Shown: one piece after another, positions 50,111 through 61,371 of the stretch
How positions within the stretch are numbered: position 1 is the stretch's first letter
Layout: the number at the start of each line of letters is the position of its first letter
Source: Marchantia polymorpha subsp. ruderalis
Taxonomy: Eukaryota > Streptophyta > Marchantiopsida > Marchantiales > Marchantiaceae
Length of the DNA stretch: 64,000 nucleotides
Direction of reading: 5' to 3'
Assembly (NCBI GenBank): GCA_037833965.1
Contig: AP031358.1
Location: 14,640,001 to 14,704,000 of the forward strand
The notes under the pieces: generated by a model
The model's database searches: none
What the model was told of the DNA's origin: nothing
What the model saw: the letters and a program-made list of their open reading frames with translations, nothing else
Position numbers and translations under genes: made by a program

Positions 50111-51290
50111 GCCATCAATGAGTTCTAATAAATGTTCTTATATTACATTATTCTTGTACATGTTCTTGTATTTGTTTTTTTAAGAATATATTCTTGTAAC
50201 TTAGAACATTGGTTACTTCAGATCACTCTTAGACTCCAGTAAGTGAACAAATTCAAGAGGTACTGAACGATTTTAGAGAGGTAGAAAAGAGTAATAATGG
50301 AGATGGAATCACCGGTTCTCCACGTATCAATTCACCCCTTGACCTTTACTGAGCACTTGATGTAAGGTTCTGAAGATAGTGCGGTAATTTAACGAAGGAT
50401 TTAAACTCTTGGAATCGAGGGGAAGGATTCGTTAAAGGTATAAGAAGCTGAATTGGGAGTGGTGTTGCATTTGTACTATATGGACACGAGATGTTGTGGA
50501 TGCCTGCTATCTCTTTTAAGCCGTGAAAATCTATTCAAGTGAACTTCTTGCCGTGATCATGAAGGGTGGTGTAGTATGATGCCGCAGTTGAAGAGCCAAT
50601 TAGGCGAAAGTGCAGATTATCTAGAACCTTGTCCGAGAAGACCACCTCGGATTTGCTTGTTCAAGAAAATTGCTCAAAAGAAGACGGAAAGAAGAAAGCG
50701 AACGCAAGTCGACAGACAAGGGAACTTCCAACATGGAATATGAAAGCGATTGCAATGTTGGAAATGGATCGCGAAGGAATACCTGGGCTTCGTGCTCCCA
50801 CTTCGTCTCCTTCCTCTATCTTTGTCACGCCCTCACTGATTCAGACCTCAATCGCGGCAGCAGACCCGAATACACTTGCACAGTCAAAACAACGAATGCA
50901 TGATAGGATCCAATTGTCCAAAAGACACGGCAAGCCAAAGCATGACGCATGCTCCTCGACCGCCCCGGTTCGCCCAGCGCTACAGATCTGCCTTCGAGAA
51001 TCAGTGCACCGGCGCCAGCTCTTGGAAATCGACCCCAATTCGGCGCAATTCAACTCTCGTCGAACGAGCCCTCGAGGTTGGCCAACACAACGGCATCCCC
51101 GCATAAGCCTTGGACCAGAATCCGCGTCGTGCGCAACGTCCCAGGGACTCGCTGCTCGGTCACGGACCCTCGACCAGGGACGCGCTCAGCGACAGGACCC
51201 GATTCCCCCGAAAGGTGGCCCGGTATAGCAGAAACGAGGCGAAGGCTCAAGCTCGGCCTGCAACCTCCGGGCTGACTCTCACTCAGGTTT
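50110..51290. other. Spacer left of the nested retroelements
   Basis: AT-rich DNA to about 50.6 kb, then a GC-rich stretch with overlapping open frames (one of 199 codons starting from a non-ATG codon) that show no domain. Confidence 0.4.
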
Positions 51291-51296
51291 ACCTCT

Positions 51297-52116
51297 GATG
51301 GCTTTGTGGTAGCGCATCATGGTTCTAGAAGACTAAGATTCATACTCTCACTCATGTCCCAAACACCTTCTCTTACAAACTCTCATGTATCACTCCAACT
51401 CACACACAACTCTCCTCACATCACCCTCTTCACATAAATGCAAACACACGTCGATACTCCAAGATACTCAAAAACTTCACTCCTTCATTACTGAAACAAG
51501 TCCTCACACATGACTCTCCAAACTTGCTTGAGAGGTGCTACTCTACCTCTCTATTTATACTACTTGAGAAGTTACCATAGTAACATGTGGTAATTTCTCC
51601 TAACTTACTTTTACCTAGGTAAGTTTGACTAACCTTCTCTACGTGGCAACATGCCATTGGCCTACCTAAACCTTCTAGAAGCTTCCGGAATCCAAGGTTG
51701 AGGTGGCGACATGCCATTGGAAGCTTTTAAACTTCTACAAGCTTCCTAGCCACTAAGTCAACATTAGACTTAGTCTAGCCAATCATCTTTCATACATTTA
51801 GTCAAACCAATCAAATCCAAGCTTCTAGTCAAATATCTAATCCCTTGGAATCTAGAACTTTTGTATAAGACAAAATAGAAGTGCTCACTCCTTGTAAAAG
51901 ACAAAATAGAAGTGCTCACTCCATTCTTCTAGAACTCCGCTAATTACTCCGCCAACTATAGACATTGTAGCTAAACTTAGTCATGACTAGATAAACTTAG
52001 TTATAACTAACTAGTTTAGTCATAACTAGCTAGTCTTAGCTATGCCTTGGCTAATCATCCTTATTCCCTTGACCACTTCTAAGACTTAGTACATATGTGC
52101 AACACCCGGTCTTACA
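51297..52116 (-). repeat. LTR of element A
   Basis: The right edge is firm: on the minus strand the LTR begins TGTAAGACCGGGTGTTGC immediately after a G-rich tract (ggtccgggggtaaa) that serves as polypurine tract. The left edge, near 51297, is an estimate because the partner LTR is outside the window. The LTR contains a 25-bp direct repeat (51867-51891 and 51898-51922) and two copies of a 'catgccattgg' block near 51649 and 51709. Confidence 0.6.
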
Positions 52117-52139
52117 TTTACCCCCGGACCAAGATTTCA

Positions 52140-55100
52140 CTACGCCCTCGGAGTGAAAGAATCTGATCTTCGATGGAATAACTTCAACTTGTCGTGGTTG
52201 ACTCGATCGAAGTGACGTCCTCCTAACTCCTTGATGTCATAAGTGAAATTTCCCCACACCTTCTCAACTATGAAAGGTCCAAAATACTTAGGAAGAAACT
52301 TTTTCCTAGCTCTCTTGTATCTAATTGCATCAAAGAGCATCACCCAATCACCTTCCTTGAACGGCTTCAAGTTCTGGTTTCCACTTCGTTTGTCGTGATA
52401 CTTCTTCTGCAACTGTTGAGCCCGCTCCACTCGTACCATGGCTAATGCTCGAGCTTCCTCCAACTCCATCAATTGTTGTTGGCGAGACTTGATGGCTTCT
52501 GCTCCATTTGATTTCTTCAACCTTTGCTGGATTGTTGTGAATGTTGTCAAGTCAAACTGTATGGGAAGTTTTGACTCAACTCCATACACCATCCGAAAAG
52601 GTGAGTATCCGGTAGATGTCTTCCATGTTGTGCGATACTCCCATAAGATAGCATGGAGCCTCTTGTCCCAATTGTGTTTACTCCCGTCCATGTCTGCATC
52701 CTTGGCCAACATCATACACAAAGTGTAGTTGGTCCGCTCCGCCAACCCGTTAGCGTTAGGTTTGTAGGAAGTGGTTACTCGAGCCTTGATGGAAAAGTGC
52801 TCCAACATGGCTTGAATCATACTTCCCACAAATTCTCCTCCTCTATCTGATACTAACTCCAATGGACAACCAAATCGAGTAATGATTCTCTCATATAAAA
52901 ATCTACCAACCTCCTTCTCATTAGTAGATTTAAGTGGTCTTGCCTCTACCCACTTCGTAAGATAATCTGTAGCTATCACAATGAACTTATTCCCTCGAGG
53001 AGTAAGATTCAAAGGACCTACAAAATCTATTCCCCACTTTTCAAAAGGACCTAACACTGGTACAGAAATCATAGGAGGGGTTTTCATGGACTTTTTAGCA
53101 AAAGCTTGACACACATCACAACTTTTGCAATATTCCACACAATCCTTAAAAATACCCTTCCAATGATAACCAGCATCAAGAATTTTGAAGGCAGTTACCT
53201 TCCCCGCAAAATGTCCTCCACATACTGCACCATCATGAAACTCCTTCATGAGTTGTAGTGCCTCTCCTCTCCCAACCGCCCTTCGTAGAAGTCCGTCAGC
53301 TCCTTGATGAAAAAGTACCTTCTCCATGATCATATAAGGTTGACATCTCTTCACTAATGCATTTTTCTCCCTTTGATGCATTCCTTGAGGAAACTCTCCT
53401 CTAGAGATGAAATCCCAAATTTCCTTGTACTCCTCCGGTACTGTTGTCACCGTGTCCATGACTAGCAAGTCCTCATCCGGAAAGGTGTCATCTACTGACT
53501 GATCTCCTCCATCATCATATGCTCTCGACATCAAATCCGCATTAGCATGCTTCTTTCCAGGTCTATCCTCAATGGTATAATCAAACTCTGCTAGTAGTAG
53601 CTTCCATCTAGCTATCCTCCCTTCAGCATTAGGCTTGTTGAAAATGTATTTCAAAGCCTTATGATCAGTCACTATAGTGAATCTCCCACCCAACAAATAA
53701 TGTCGAAACTTCTTAAGTGAGAAGATTACAGCTAAGGCCTCTCTCTCTGTCACTGAGTAATTCTTCTCCGCTTGAACCATTTGTCTACTAGCATAGGCAA
53801 TTGGATGATCATGCTTTTCATCATCTAATTGACTCAAGGTGCATCCTACAGCAATATTTGATGCATCTGTGTAGAGAATGAAAGGTTTACCCCAATCCGG
53901 TTTCGCCAAAATTGGAGCCGTCACCAACGCCTTCTTGAGAACTTCGAACGCCTTCTTTGCAGCTTCATCCTTGAAAATGAGTTCGTACTCCACTCCCTTC
54001 TTCATGTAATTCGTCAAGGCATGAGCTTTGTTGGAGAAGGACAAGATGAACCGTCGATAGTACCCCACCATACCAAGGAATTGCCTCAACTTGGTTAAAG
54101 TCGCCGGAAAAGGTAACTCCATGATCCGTGTCACCTTCTCTGGGTCCACCGCTATACCATTCTTGGAGATGATATGCCCCAACAATAGGCCTTCCTCACA
54201 TCCAAAAATGCATTTTTCTGGATTGAGTGAAGCCTTAGCTTCCTCCAGCCGTTGAAGTATTTTGATCAAATGATCAAAATGATCCGCTTTCCTCCCGTAA
54301 ACACAAAAATCATCTATGAAATCCCTTACAAACTTTCCAATGAAAGGTTCAAACACTCTATTCATGAACCTTTGAAAAGTGGCAGGAGCATTACATAGAC
54401 CAAACGGCATCACTCTAAAAGCGAAGGTTCCCCATGGAGTGGTAAAAGTTGTTTTGAGTTGGTCTTCTAAGGCAATTTGGATTTGGTTATAGCCACTATA
54501 ACCATCTCCAAAACTATACCACTCATGACCAGCAACCTCCTCTAGAATCTCATCTATGAAAGGCAAGGGATAGTAGTCTTTCTTTGTGACAGCATTCAAC
54601 TTTTTGTAATCTACGCACACTCGTAGCTTACCATTCTTCTTCTTCACTATCACAATTGGAGACACCCATTCAGAATTTTCTACCTCGTAGATGAAGCCAG
54701 CCTCCTTGAGCTTGTCGATCTCCTCCTTCACCACAAGAGCCGTAGGTGGATTTATTCGGCGTTGCTTTTGCCGAATAGGACGAGCTTTCTCCTCCAACTC
54801 GATGCGATGAGTCTCCAACGTCACATGCTTAAGATCCTTGTAACTAAAGGCAAAAACATGAATATATTTGCGAAATATATCCAGAAACTTTGCCTTTTCC
54901 TCCTTGGTAACCTTGGGACCAAACCTGAGAGTGGACAGTCGTCGACACACCTCCTCTTCGCTCATCTCCACTTTGTCAGGATCTTTCTTCACTCCAGGCC
55001 TAGGCAACAACTCCATGGCAGCAATGACTTGTACTTGAACATTATCATCAGAAGAGTACTCTGATGATGTTTCTTGATCAGAAGTTGAGATGTCTGTGTC

Positions 55101-55333
55101 AACTTCTGAAAAGCTACCACTCTCTTCACTCTCAGATTCCCAATACTCGTCAGTTGGTCTATCTGAGTCAGTGGTGGATTCCCTTCCTCTCGTCAAAGGA
55201 ACCTTAACTCGATGGTTCTTTGGGCCTATCCTCAAATAGCCCTTGTGCCATCGGTCCGTAGTCCTTACCGCCCTCAACCAAGGACGTCCCAACAGCAAGT
55301 CGTAGCTAGCTTCCTTGAGAATTTGGAAGGAAA
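52140..55333 (-). mobile_element. Element A polyprotein, 3' part (end of protease, RT, RNase H, integrase)
   Basis: A single open frame of about 1050 codons. In order: the end of the protease with the LLGRPWLR motif, an acidic Ser/Glu-rich spacer, reverse transcriptase, RNase H (TDASNIAVG, NYSVTEREALAVI), the zinc-binding H2C2 and integrase core (GIDFVGPL, DRGGEF), and a C-terminal integrase region ending without a chromodomain. Classified as Ty3/gypsy from this domain order. Its upstream portion lies on the other side of element B. Fossil in the sense that it is interrupted. Confidence 0.93.
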
Positions 55334-55741
55334 TGTAACACTAGGGTTTAGAGAGAAGTTCACTCGAAGATAGAAACGTAAACTCTGAAGATGAGAGATA
55401 CCAACAATGGTTCTCCTCTCCCTTATATAGCTCTCACCAACAAGTACAAGGTGATAAGATCTAATCCCCACCATCCATACCACTCCTAGTGGATGGATGA
55501 CGTGGCGGATAACCCTAACAAGCACACGGATCGCTGACGTGGCGCACCCAACTAACACACTCAATCCTTAGCTACAAGCACACGGATTGCTGACGTGGCA
55601 CTGTCAACTAACACATTCACTCTGTACCTACCAAGTGCGCGGATCGCTGACGTGGCAACTATGACTAGTGCACACTAAAGTATCTACATCAATATTCAGA
55701 GTAACCTCTACTTTAGTTCTAACTAACTAAAGATGGTTACA
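55334..55741 (-). repeat. Element B LTR, 3' copy
   Basis: 408 bp, matching 60964-61371 at every position checked by eye. The minus-strand start TGTAACCATC follows the polypurine tract at 55742-55756. It carries four TGACGTGGC motifs and telo-box-like AACCCTAA/CTAGGGTTTA motifs. Confidence 0.96.
55498..55656. promoter_or_regulatory. Four TGACGTGGC (bZIP-type ACGT) motifs in the element B LTR
   Basis: Exact TGACGTGGC occurs at 55498, 55535, 55591 and 55648, and at the corresponding places in the other LTR. Three of the four are inside a degenerate repeat of about 55 bp with the frame 'caag..c.cggat.gctgacgtggc'. GCCACGTCA/TGACGTGG is a known binding core for plant bZIP factors. A role in transcription of the element is inference. 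Confidence 0.75.
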
Positions 55742-55756
55742 AACCTCCCTCCTTTT
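55742..55756 (-). other. Polypurine tract of element B
   Basis: On the minus strand it reads AAAAGGAGGGAGGTT directly before the LTR start TGTAAC. It overlaps the end of the pol frame. Confidence 0.8.
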
Positions 55757-58700
55757 AAGATGCAACGTCCTCGTTGCACATACGTTCAAACTCCTGAACT
55801 ATCAAAGGTGCATTTGCTAAATTTTTAGCTGGTTCCCAAGTTGATTCATACGATGGATAGCCTTTCCATTGAATCAAATACTCTACTTTGGGATATTTAT
55901 GACCTCGAATACGTTTCTTGAGTATCTTTTCTACCTCAAACTCCTCATGATCTGCTATCAAGGTTGGAAGAGGAGGTGATGCTGGTTGGTTGGTGAAATG
56001 TTTTGGTCGTGGTACATGTTTTCGCAATCGTGACACATGAAATACTGGATGTATTTTCATATGTGACGGAAGTTCCAACTTGTATGACACTTCACCAACA
56101 CGCTTCAAAACCAAAAATGGACCAATGAACCTAGGGTTTAACTTTGGTGTTCCTACAAGAGACAAATTCGTTGTAGATAACCAAACATGATCTCCAACCT
56201 CAAAAATCACTTCTCTACGATGAGCATCGGCATGCTGCTTTTGCCGATTTTGAGCTATCACCAACTTCTCCTTGGCCTGATGTAGTCCTCGGTGAATATG
56301 CTCCACGAATTCGTTGACTGCTGCAACTTTGGTGGAAAACTCCTCTCCTTTCGGAAGTCTCATCAAACTTGAAGGAGTTATCGGATGAGCTCCATACATA
56401 AGAAAAAATGGAGACGCTTTTGTGGATGCATTAACAGAATTGTTATATGCAAATTCCACAAGTGGCAAAAGGTTGTCCCACTCTTCTTGCTCTTCTAATG
56501 TGAATGCTCGTAGCATATCCTCTATGGTTCTATTTGCCCTCTCAGTTTGTCCATCAGTTTGAGGGTGATAGGCCGTTGACATTGCTAGTTTTGTTTTGAA
56601 AAAACTAAACAAAGTTTTCCAAAATAAACTAGTGAAGTGAGTACCTCTATCCGTGATTAACACTTTGCTTAAGCCATGATTCACAAAAACTGCATCTAGA
56701 TACAATTGAGCTAGTTGTGGAGCTGTTACTGTTTTTGTGGTTGGCCTGATGTGAATCATCTTGCTCAATTTGTCCACAAAAACCACCACTGAATCATGTC
56801 CTAACGAAGTCCTTGGTAACTCACATACAAGATCCATGGTGACATGTTCCCACCGCTGTTCGGGAATAGGAAGAGGTTGTAATAAACCCGCTGGTTTTTG
56901 ATTACTTGCCTTGTTTTGTTGACAAGCAACACAACTTCGAACGTAAGACTCCACATCCTCACGTATTTTGGGCCAATAGTACACTCGTTGTATACTCTCC
57001 ACGGTTTTCTCCACTCCCACATGACCTGCAATGGCTGTATCATGACTTTCTGCCAAAATCATTGTGCGCAAATCCTGATCTTGTGGAATCCATATACGCT
57101 GATTGTAAAACGCCAAACCTCGAGATTTCTCTGCCTTTCCAGTTTGTAGTGCTCGAGTGATCTCTTCATCCTCCTTTGTGGCTTGTGACATCTTGCTCCA
57201 CCAATCCGCCTGAATTTTCACTTCTGCAACATGATTCAAACAAGGCATGCGTGTGAGAGCATCTGCAAGTTGCTTCTTTCCCTCCACGTACACAATCTTC
57301 ATGTTGAAGCGTTGACGCCACTCTGCCCATCGAATTTGTCGTTTGGACAGATCCTTCTGAGTTTCCAAATAAACTAAGGGTTTATGATCAGTCTCCACCA
57401 CAAACTCCTTATCACCCAAATAATGCTTCCAATGTTTGGTTGCCAACACGATAGCTAACTCCTCCCGTTCTGTCGTGTGATAATTTTGTTCCGCCGCCAC
57501 CAACTTTCGAGAATAGAAAGCAACTGGATGCCATCCATCCTCCCATTCTTGTTGAAGTATGCCACCTACTGTTGTACCTGATGCGTCAGTGGCCAACTTG
57601 ATAGAACGGTTAGGATCATACCACTTGAGAATAGGTGCGTGTAACAAAGCATCTTTCAATGCTTGAAAAGCTAACTCTTGAGCTGTTCCCCATCTCCACT
57701 TTTGACCTTTCCCTAACATGGAAGTCAAGGCCTGAGCTAGTCGAGCAAAACCTTTCACAAATCTACGATAGAATCCAGTGAGCCCTAGAAAACTCTTCAA
57801 TTGAGTTTGATCCTCAGGTGCTATCCATTTCTGAATGGCATCTATCTTCTCACTCATCACTTGGATTCCTGTAGCTGTAACTCTATGACCCAAGTAATCT
57901 ACTTCTGACTTGCCAAATTCACATTTTGAAGCTTTGGCATACAATTGATTGTCTCTTAAAACTTGAAGTACCTCTCGTAAATGACTTCTATGATCACTCA
58001 AAGTTTTGCTATACACCAATATATCATCTAGAAAAACAATGACAGATTTATCTAGATAAGGGCGAAAGATATCGTTCATCAATCCCATGAATGTAGCTGG
58101 TGCATTAGTGAGACCAAAAGGCATCACCAGATACTCAAAGTGTCCATACCTAGTACGAAAAGCTGTCTTGTGAACATCTTCATCTGCAATTCGAATTTGA
58201 TTGTAGCCGCTTCTCAAATCTAGCTTGGTGAAGTACTTCGCTCCTTGAAGTTGATCAAACAAATCATCCATACGAGGTAATGGATATTTGTTTTTCACCG
58301 TTTGCTGATTCAACCCGCGATAATCGATACATAGTCTCATGGATCCATCCTTCTTCTTCACAAAGAGTACTGGAGCTCCATAAGGTGAAACACTTGGTTG
58401 AATGAATCCCTTGCTCAACATCTCCTCCACTTGAGCTTTGCATTCTTCCAATTCGTTTGGAGCCAAACGATATGGAGCTTTGCAAGTTGGTGTACTTCCA
58501 GGTATCACCTCAATCTTGTGATCAACTCGCCTCTTTGGTGGTAATCCTGCAGGTAGATCATCTGGAAAAACATCTTTATACTCCATAAAAATGTCGTTCA
58601 AGGACTCCGGGATGTAAGGTTTGTCCGTGGACCCAATATCTCTTATAAGTCCAAGGAAACATACATCATCTCTAGAAATGGATGCTGTACCCATCACAAA

Positions 58701-59183
58701 GAGGGGTAAATTCCTATTCTGAGATCTAATTCTATCTCCATAGATCTTCCATCCACTACTTGTAATCACTTTTCTTCTCCAATCTACCTTCGGATTATAT
58801 TGTTCCATCCATGGCATTCCAAGGATGACATCATACCGAGCTAAACGAATTACTCTCCATTCAATGCTCTCCTTGTATCTACCTATGGATAATTCTACAC
58901 TCCGTGGTAGTGTTTCTATCACTTCAGTTTGCCCATTTGGCAATTCAACTTCTTCACTCACGTCCTTCATCAACATCAAACCTAACTTCATAGCAACACT
59001 CCTTGATAGAAAATTCTCAGTTGCTCCAGGATCAATTAAAACTCTCACCTTGTGTCCTTCCATGAAACCATCAGTGACAATGAGTTGAGCTTGCTTCTTA
59101 CTCCTTCCATGAGCTCCCAACCATTGCTTTCTTCCAACCTCGCCTTTTCTTCGCTTTGTAGAACCAGTAAGGCCGCGAGGCAA
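55755..59183 (-). mobile_element. Element B pol (protease, RT, RNase H, integrase, chromodomain)
   Basis: An open frame of about 1140 codons. Domain order: aspartic protease ([12 protein letters not shown]), reverse transcriptase ([14 protein letters not shown]-type block, [12 protein letters not shown]), RNase H ([11 protein letters not shown]), H2C2 zinc site and integrase core ([20 protein letters not shown]), the GPY region, and a C-terminal chromodomain ([27 protein letters not shown]). A chromodomain after integrase defines chromoviruses and is thought to direct insertion to marked chromatin. Gag lies immediately upstream in a different frame; this family is known to link the two by frameshifting or read-through. 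Confidence 0.95.
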
Positions 59184-59185
59184 GA

Positions 59186-60349
59186 TTACTGGTGATCTTC
59201 GTTTCCCGAAACTGCTTCCTCCACCTCTTCATACTCTATCCCCTCCATATTGTTGAACGGTCGTCGCTGCATGGGCCGTCCTCCTTGTTGTGTCGGCCGA
59301 ACTCGACAAAACTTGGCTATGTGGCCCATTCGTCCACATGCATAGCATTGGCGATTGTCACGAACTCCAGCTCCTCCTCGAACCATTCCATTATTTGCAT
59401 AACCTTCTTGCAAATTTGGAACTCCTGGTCGCCTAATCTCACCTCCAAATCTTGGTGGTGGTCCTCTTGTTGGTGCAAAACCTTCTCTACGTCGAAGGTT
59501 TCCCAACTCCATCGGTGTTGGACCAGATGGATCTCTAAAATTGCTCACTGGCTCACCGTGTGTGACACCAAAAGCACCTGAAATTCGTTGAGCAATTGCG
59601 ATTGCTTCATTCACAGTAGATGGATTGCTTACCATCACCTCCTTTCGAATTCGATCTTTCAAGCCTCGTTTGAACACGTCCAAGGCTTCAGCTCCACTCA
59701 TATCCATGATAGATACTTGAAGATCACGAAATTCTTCAATGTACTCATGAATACCTCCTTTCTGCTTCAGATCCCACAACTTCATTCTTGCAGTTTGAAG
59801 AGAATCCACCGCTTGAAAATTTTGCAGAAGTCCTTCCTGCATTCCACTCCACGAAATGGTAGCACCTCGTTCTGAAAGCATTCTCTCCCATGTTGTGTAC
59901 CATGTGAGAGCCTTATCCGTAAGATAAGATCTCATGAACATTCCTGCAATATAATCAGAAACATGAAAATGGGATAAATGAATATTCATCCTCATAATCC
60001 ATCCCTCTAACACTCCCATTGCTCTACTCCCTTTGTAAGCTTCCACCTTACAGGATTTTCCCATTCGAAGCAAAAGATTTGCTTGATCTTCAATCTCTTG
60101 AAGACGTCTCCTATTTGCCTCTGCTGCATCAATAGGAGTTGGTTCTGGCTGAACTTGGGAAGCTTGAACTTGAGGTTCAACTTCCATCTCTCCAACTCTC
60201 TCTCTCTCTACTTTCTCACTCTCTAATGCAAAGATTTTATCTTCCATGGCTTGCTGCTTGGTATGCCCATCTACTATCGCTTTTCTCAACTCCTTCATCT
60301 CTGCCATGATTGCATTGAGAACCTCACCCATATCAATTGATGTTCCCAT
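59186..60349 (-). mobile_element. Element B gag
   Basis: An open frame of 387 codons: an N-terminal coiled-coil-like stretch rich in Glu/Lys/Met, the central gypsy capsid region (ALTWYTTWERM, FQAVDSLQTARMKLWDLKQ, EYIEEFRDL), an Arg/Gly-rich linker and a single CCHC zinc knuckle CYACGRMGHIAKFC near the C-terminus. Typical of chromovirus gag. It ends just before pol. Confidence 0.93.
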
Positions 60350-60366
60350 GCTTTTTCACACTCCCT

Positions 60367-60829
60367 CTAATACAAAGTGAGTATAATCACTATGTGACCT
60401 CTCAACAAAGGAGTCACAAAAGGTGCAGGTGACTCTATCACAGCTCTATAGTACTCCTCTCCATAATTCCTCACAAGAAAATCTCTCCATATCCTCTTTT
60501 GTCTATATACTGTTCTAATCTCTACATAAGTGCTGAATCGAACCGGGACAGGTGGTTCGCGATTCAAATCCATGAAACAATCAGTATAGAATGTATATAG
60601 TACAATCCCAAGTCTCTCCATAAGTAACTATTGGAAGAATCAGTGGCACTCTTGACTCCATCACTCTAGTCATAAAATCTGCACCCCAACAAGCCACAAG
60701 GTACATCCGAAAATGATGTTTCTCCATGCAACGAAGGTGAATATCGAATAGGTTAGGAATTGGCCAGTGCGGTACTGGATTCCTGTCAATCCCGTCCATA
60801 TCTGCAAAAACACAATGTCCCCCTTCCAC
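60367..60829 (-). mobile_element. Two small sibling ORFs in the element B leader
   Basis: ORFs 60829-60581 (82 codons) and 60621-60367 (84 codons) overlap by about 40 bases, in different frames, and resemble each other: 'R.PVP', then 'FR.YLV..WG' against 'WRDFLVRNYG', then 'RVMESRVPLILPI' against 'AVIESPAPFVTPL', and both end in LY. They lie between the primer site and gag. No known domain was recognised. They may be a duplicated leader ORF or the relic of one longer product. Confidence 0.55.
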
Positions 60830-60950
60830 CTCTCTCTACATGCAGATGAATGACCTCTGCCAGCCTCTATACACTCTCAAGACTACACTCCATCATCACT
60901 CACTTGCTATTCCATGAGGGGTAATCCACACTCAAGGAAAGAGCAAGGTC

Positions 60951-60962
60951 GCTCTGATACCA
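60951..60962 (-). other. Primer-binding site of element B (initiator Met-tRNA type)
   Basis: On the minus strand TGGTATCAGAGC lies one base beyond the LTR end. It is the classic complement of the 3' end of plant initiator methionine tRNA. Confidence 0.92.
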
Positions 60963-60963
60963 T

Positions 60964-61371
60964 TGTAACACTAGGGTTTAGAGAGAAGTTCACTCGAAGA
61001 TAGAAACGTAAACTCTGAAGATGAGAGATACCAACAATGGTTCTCCTCTCCCTTATATAGCTCTCACCAACAAGTACAAGGTGATAAGATCTAATCCCCA
61101 CCATCCATACCACTCCTAGTGGATGGATGACGTGGCGGATAACCCTAACAAGCACACGGATCGCTGACGTGGCGCACCCAACTAACACACTCAATCCTTA
61201 GCTACAAGCACACGGATTGCTGACGTGGCACTGTCAACTAACACATTCACTCTGTACCTACCAAGTGCGCGGATCGCTGACGTGGCAACTATGACTAGTG
61301 CACACTAAAGTATCTACATCAATATTCAGAGTAACCTCTACTTTAGTTCTAACTAACTAAAGATGGTTACA
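60964..61371 (-). repeat. Element B LTR, 5' copy
   Basis: 408 bp, read as identical to 55334-55741. TGTAAC and GTTACA ends; its outer side adjoins the GGAAA target duplication at 61372-61376. Confidence 0.96.

Larger units (their letters stand above)
55334..61371 (-). mobile_element. Element B: structurally complete chromovirus (Ty3/gypsy), inserted in element A
   Basis: 6038 bp bounded by 408-bp LTRs that read as identical by eye, each with TGTAAC...GTTACA ends. A 5-bp target duplication GGAAA flanks it (55329-55333 and 61372-61376). Between the LTRs, on the minus strand: a primer-binding site, a leader with two small ORFs, gag, pol with a terminal chromodomain, and a polypurine tract. Everything expected of a whole element is present and the long frames are open. 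Identical LTRs mean a very recent insertion (inference). It is younger than element A, which it interrupts, and has an old relative at 830-1019. Confidence 0.96.

Noticed and set aside
50629-51228. 199-codon plus-strand open frame
   Set aside because: It begins at a non-ATG codon, has no domain and overlaps other frames of similar quality.
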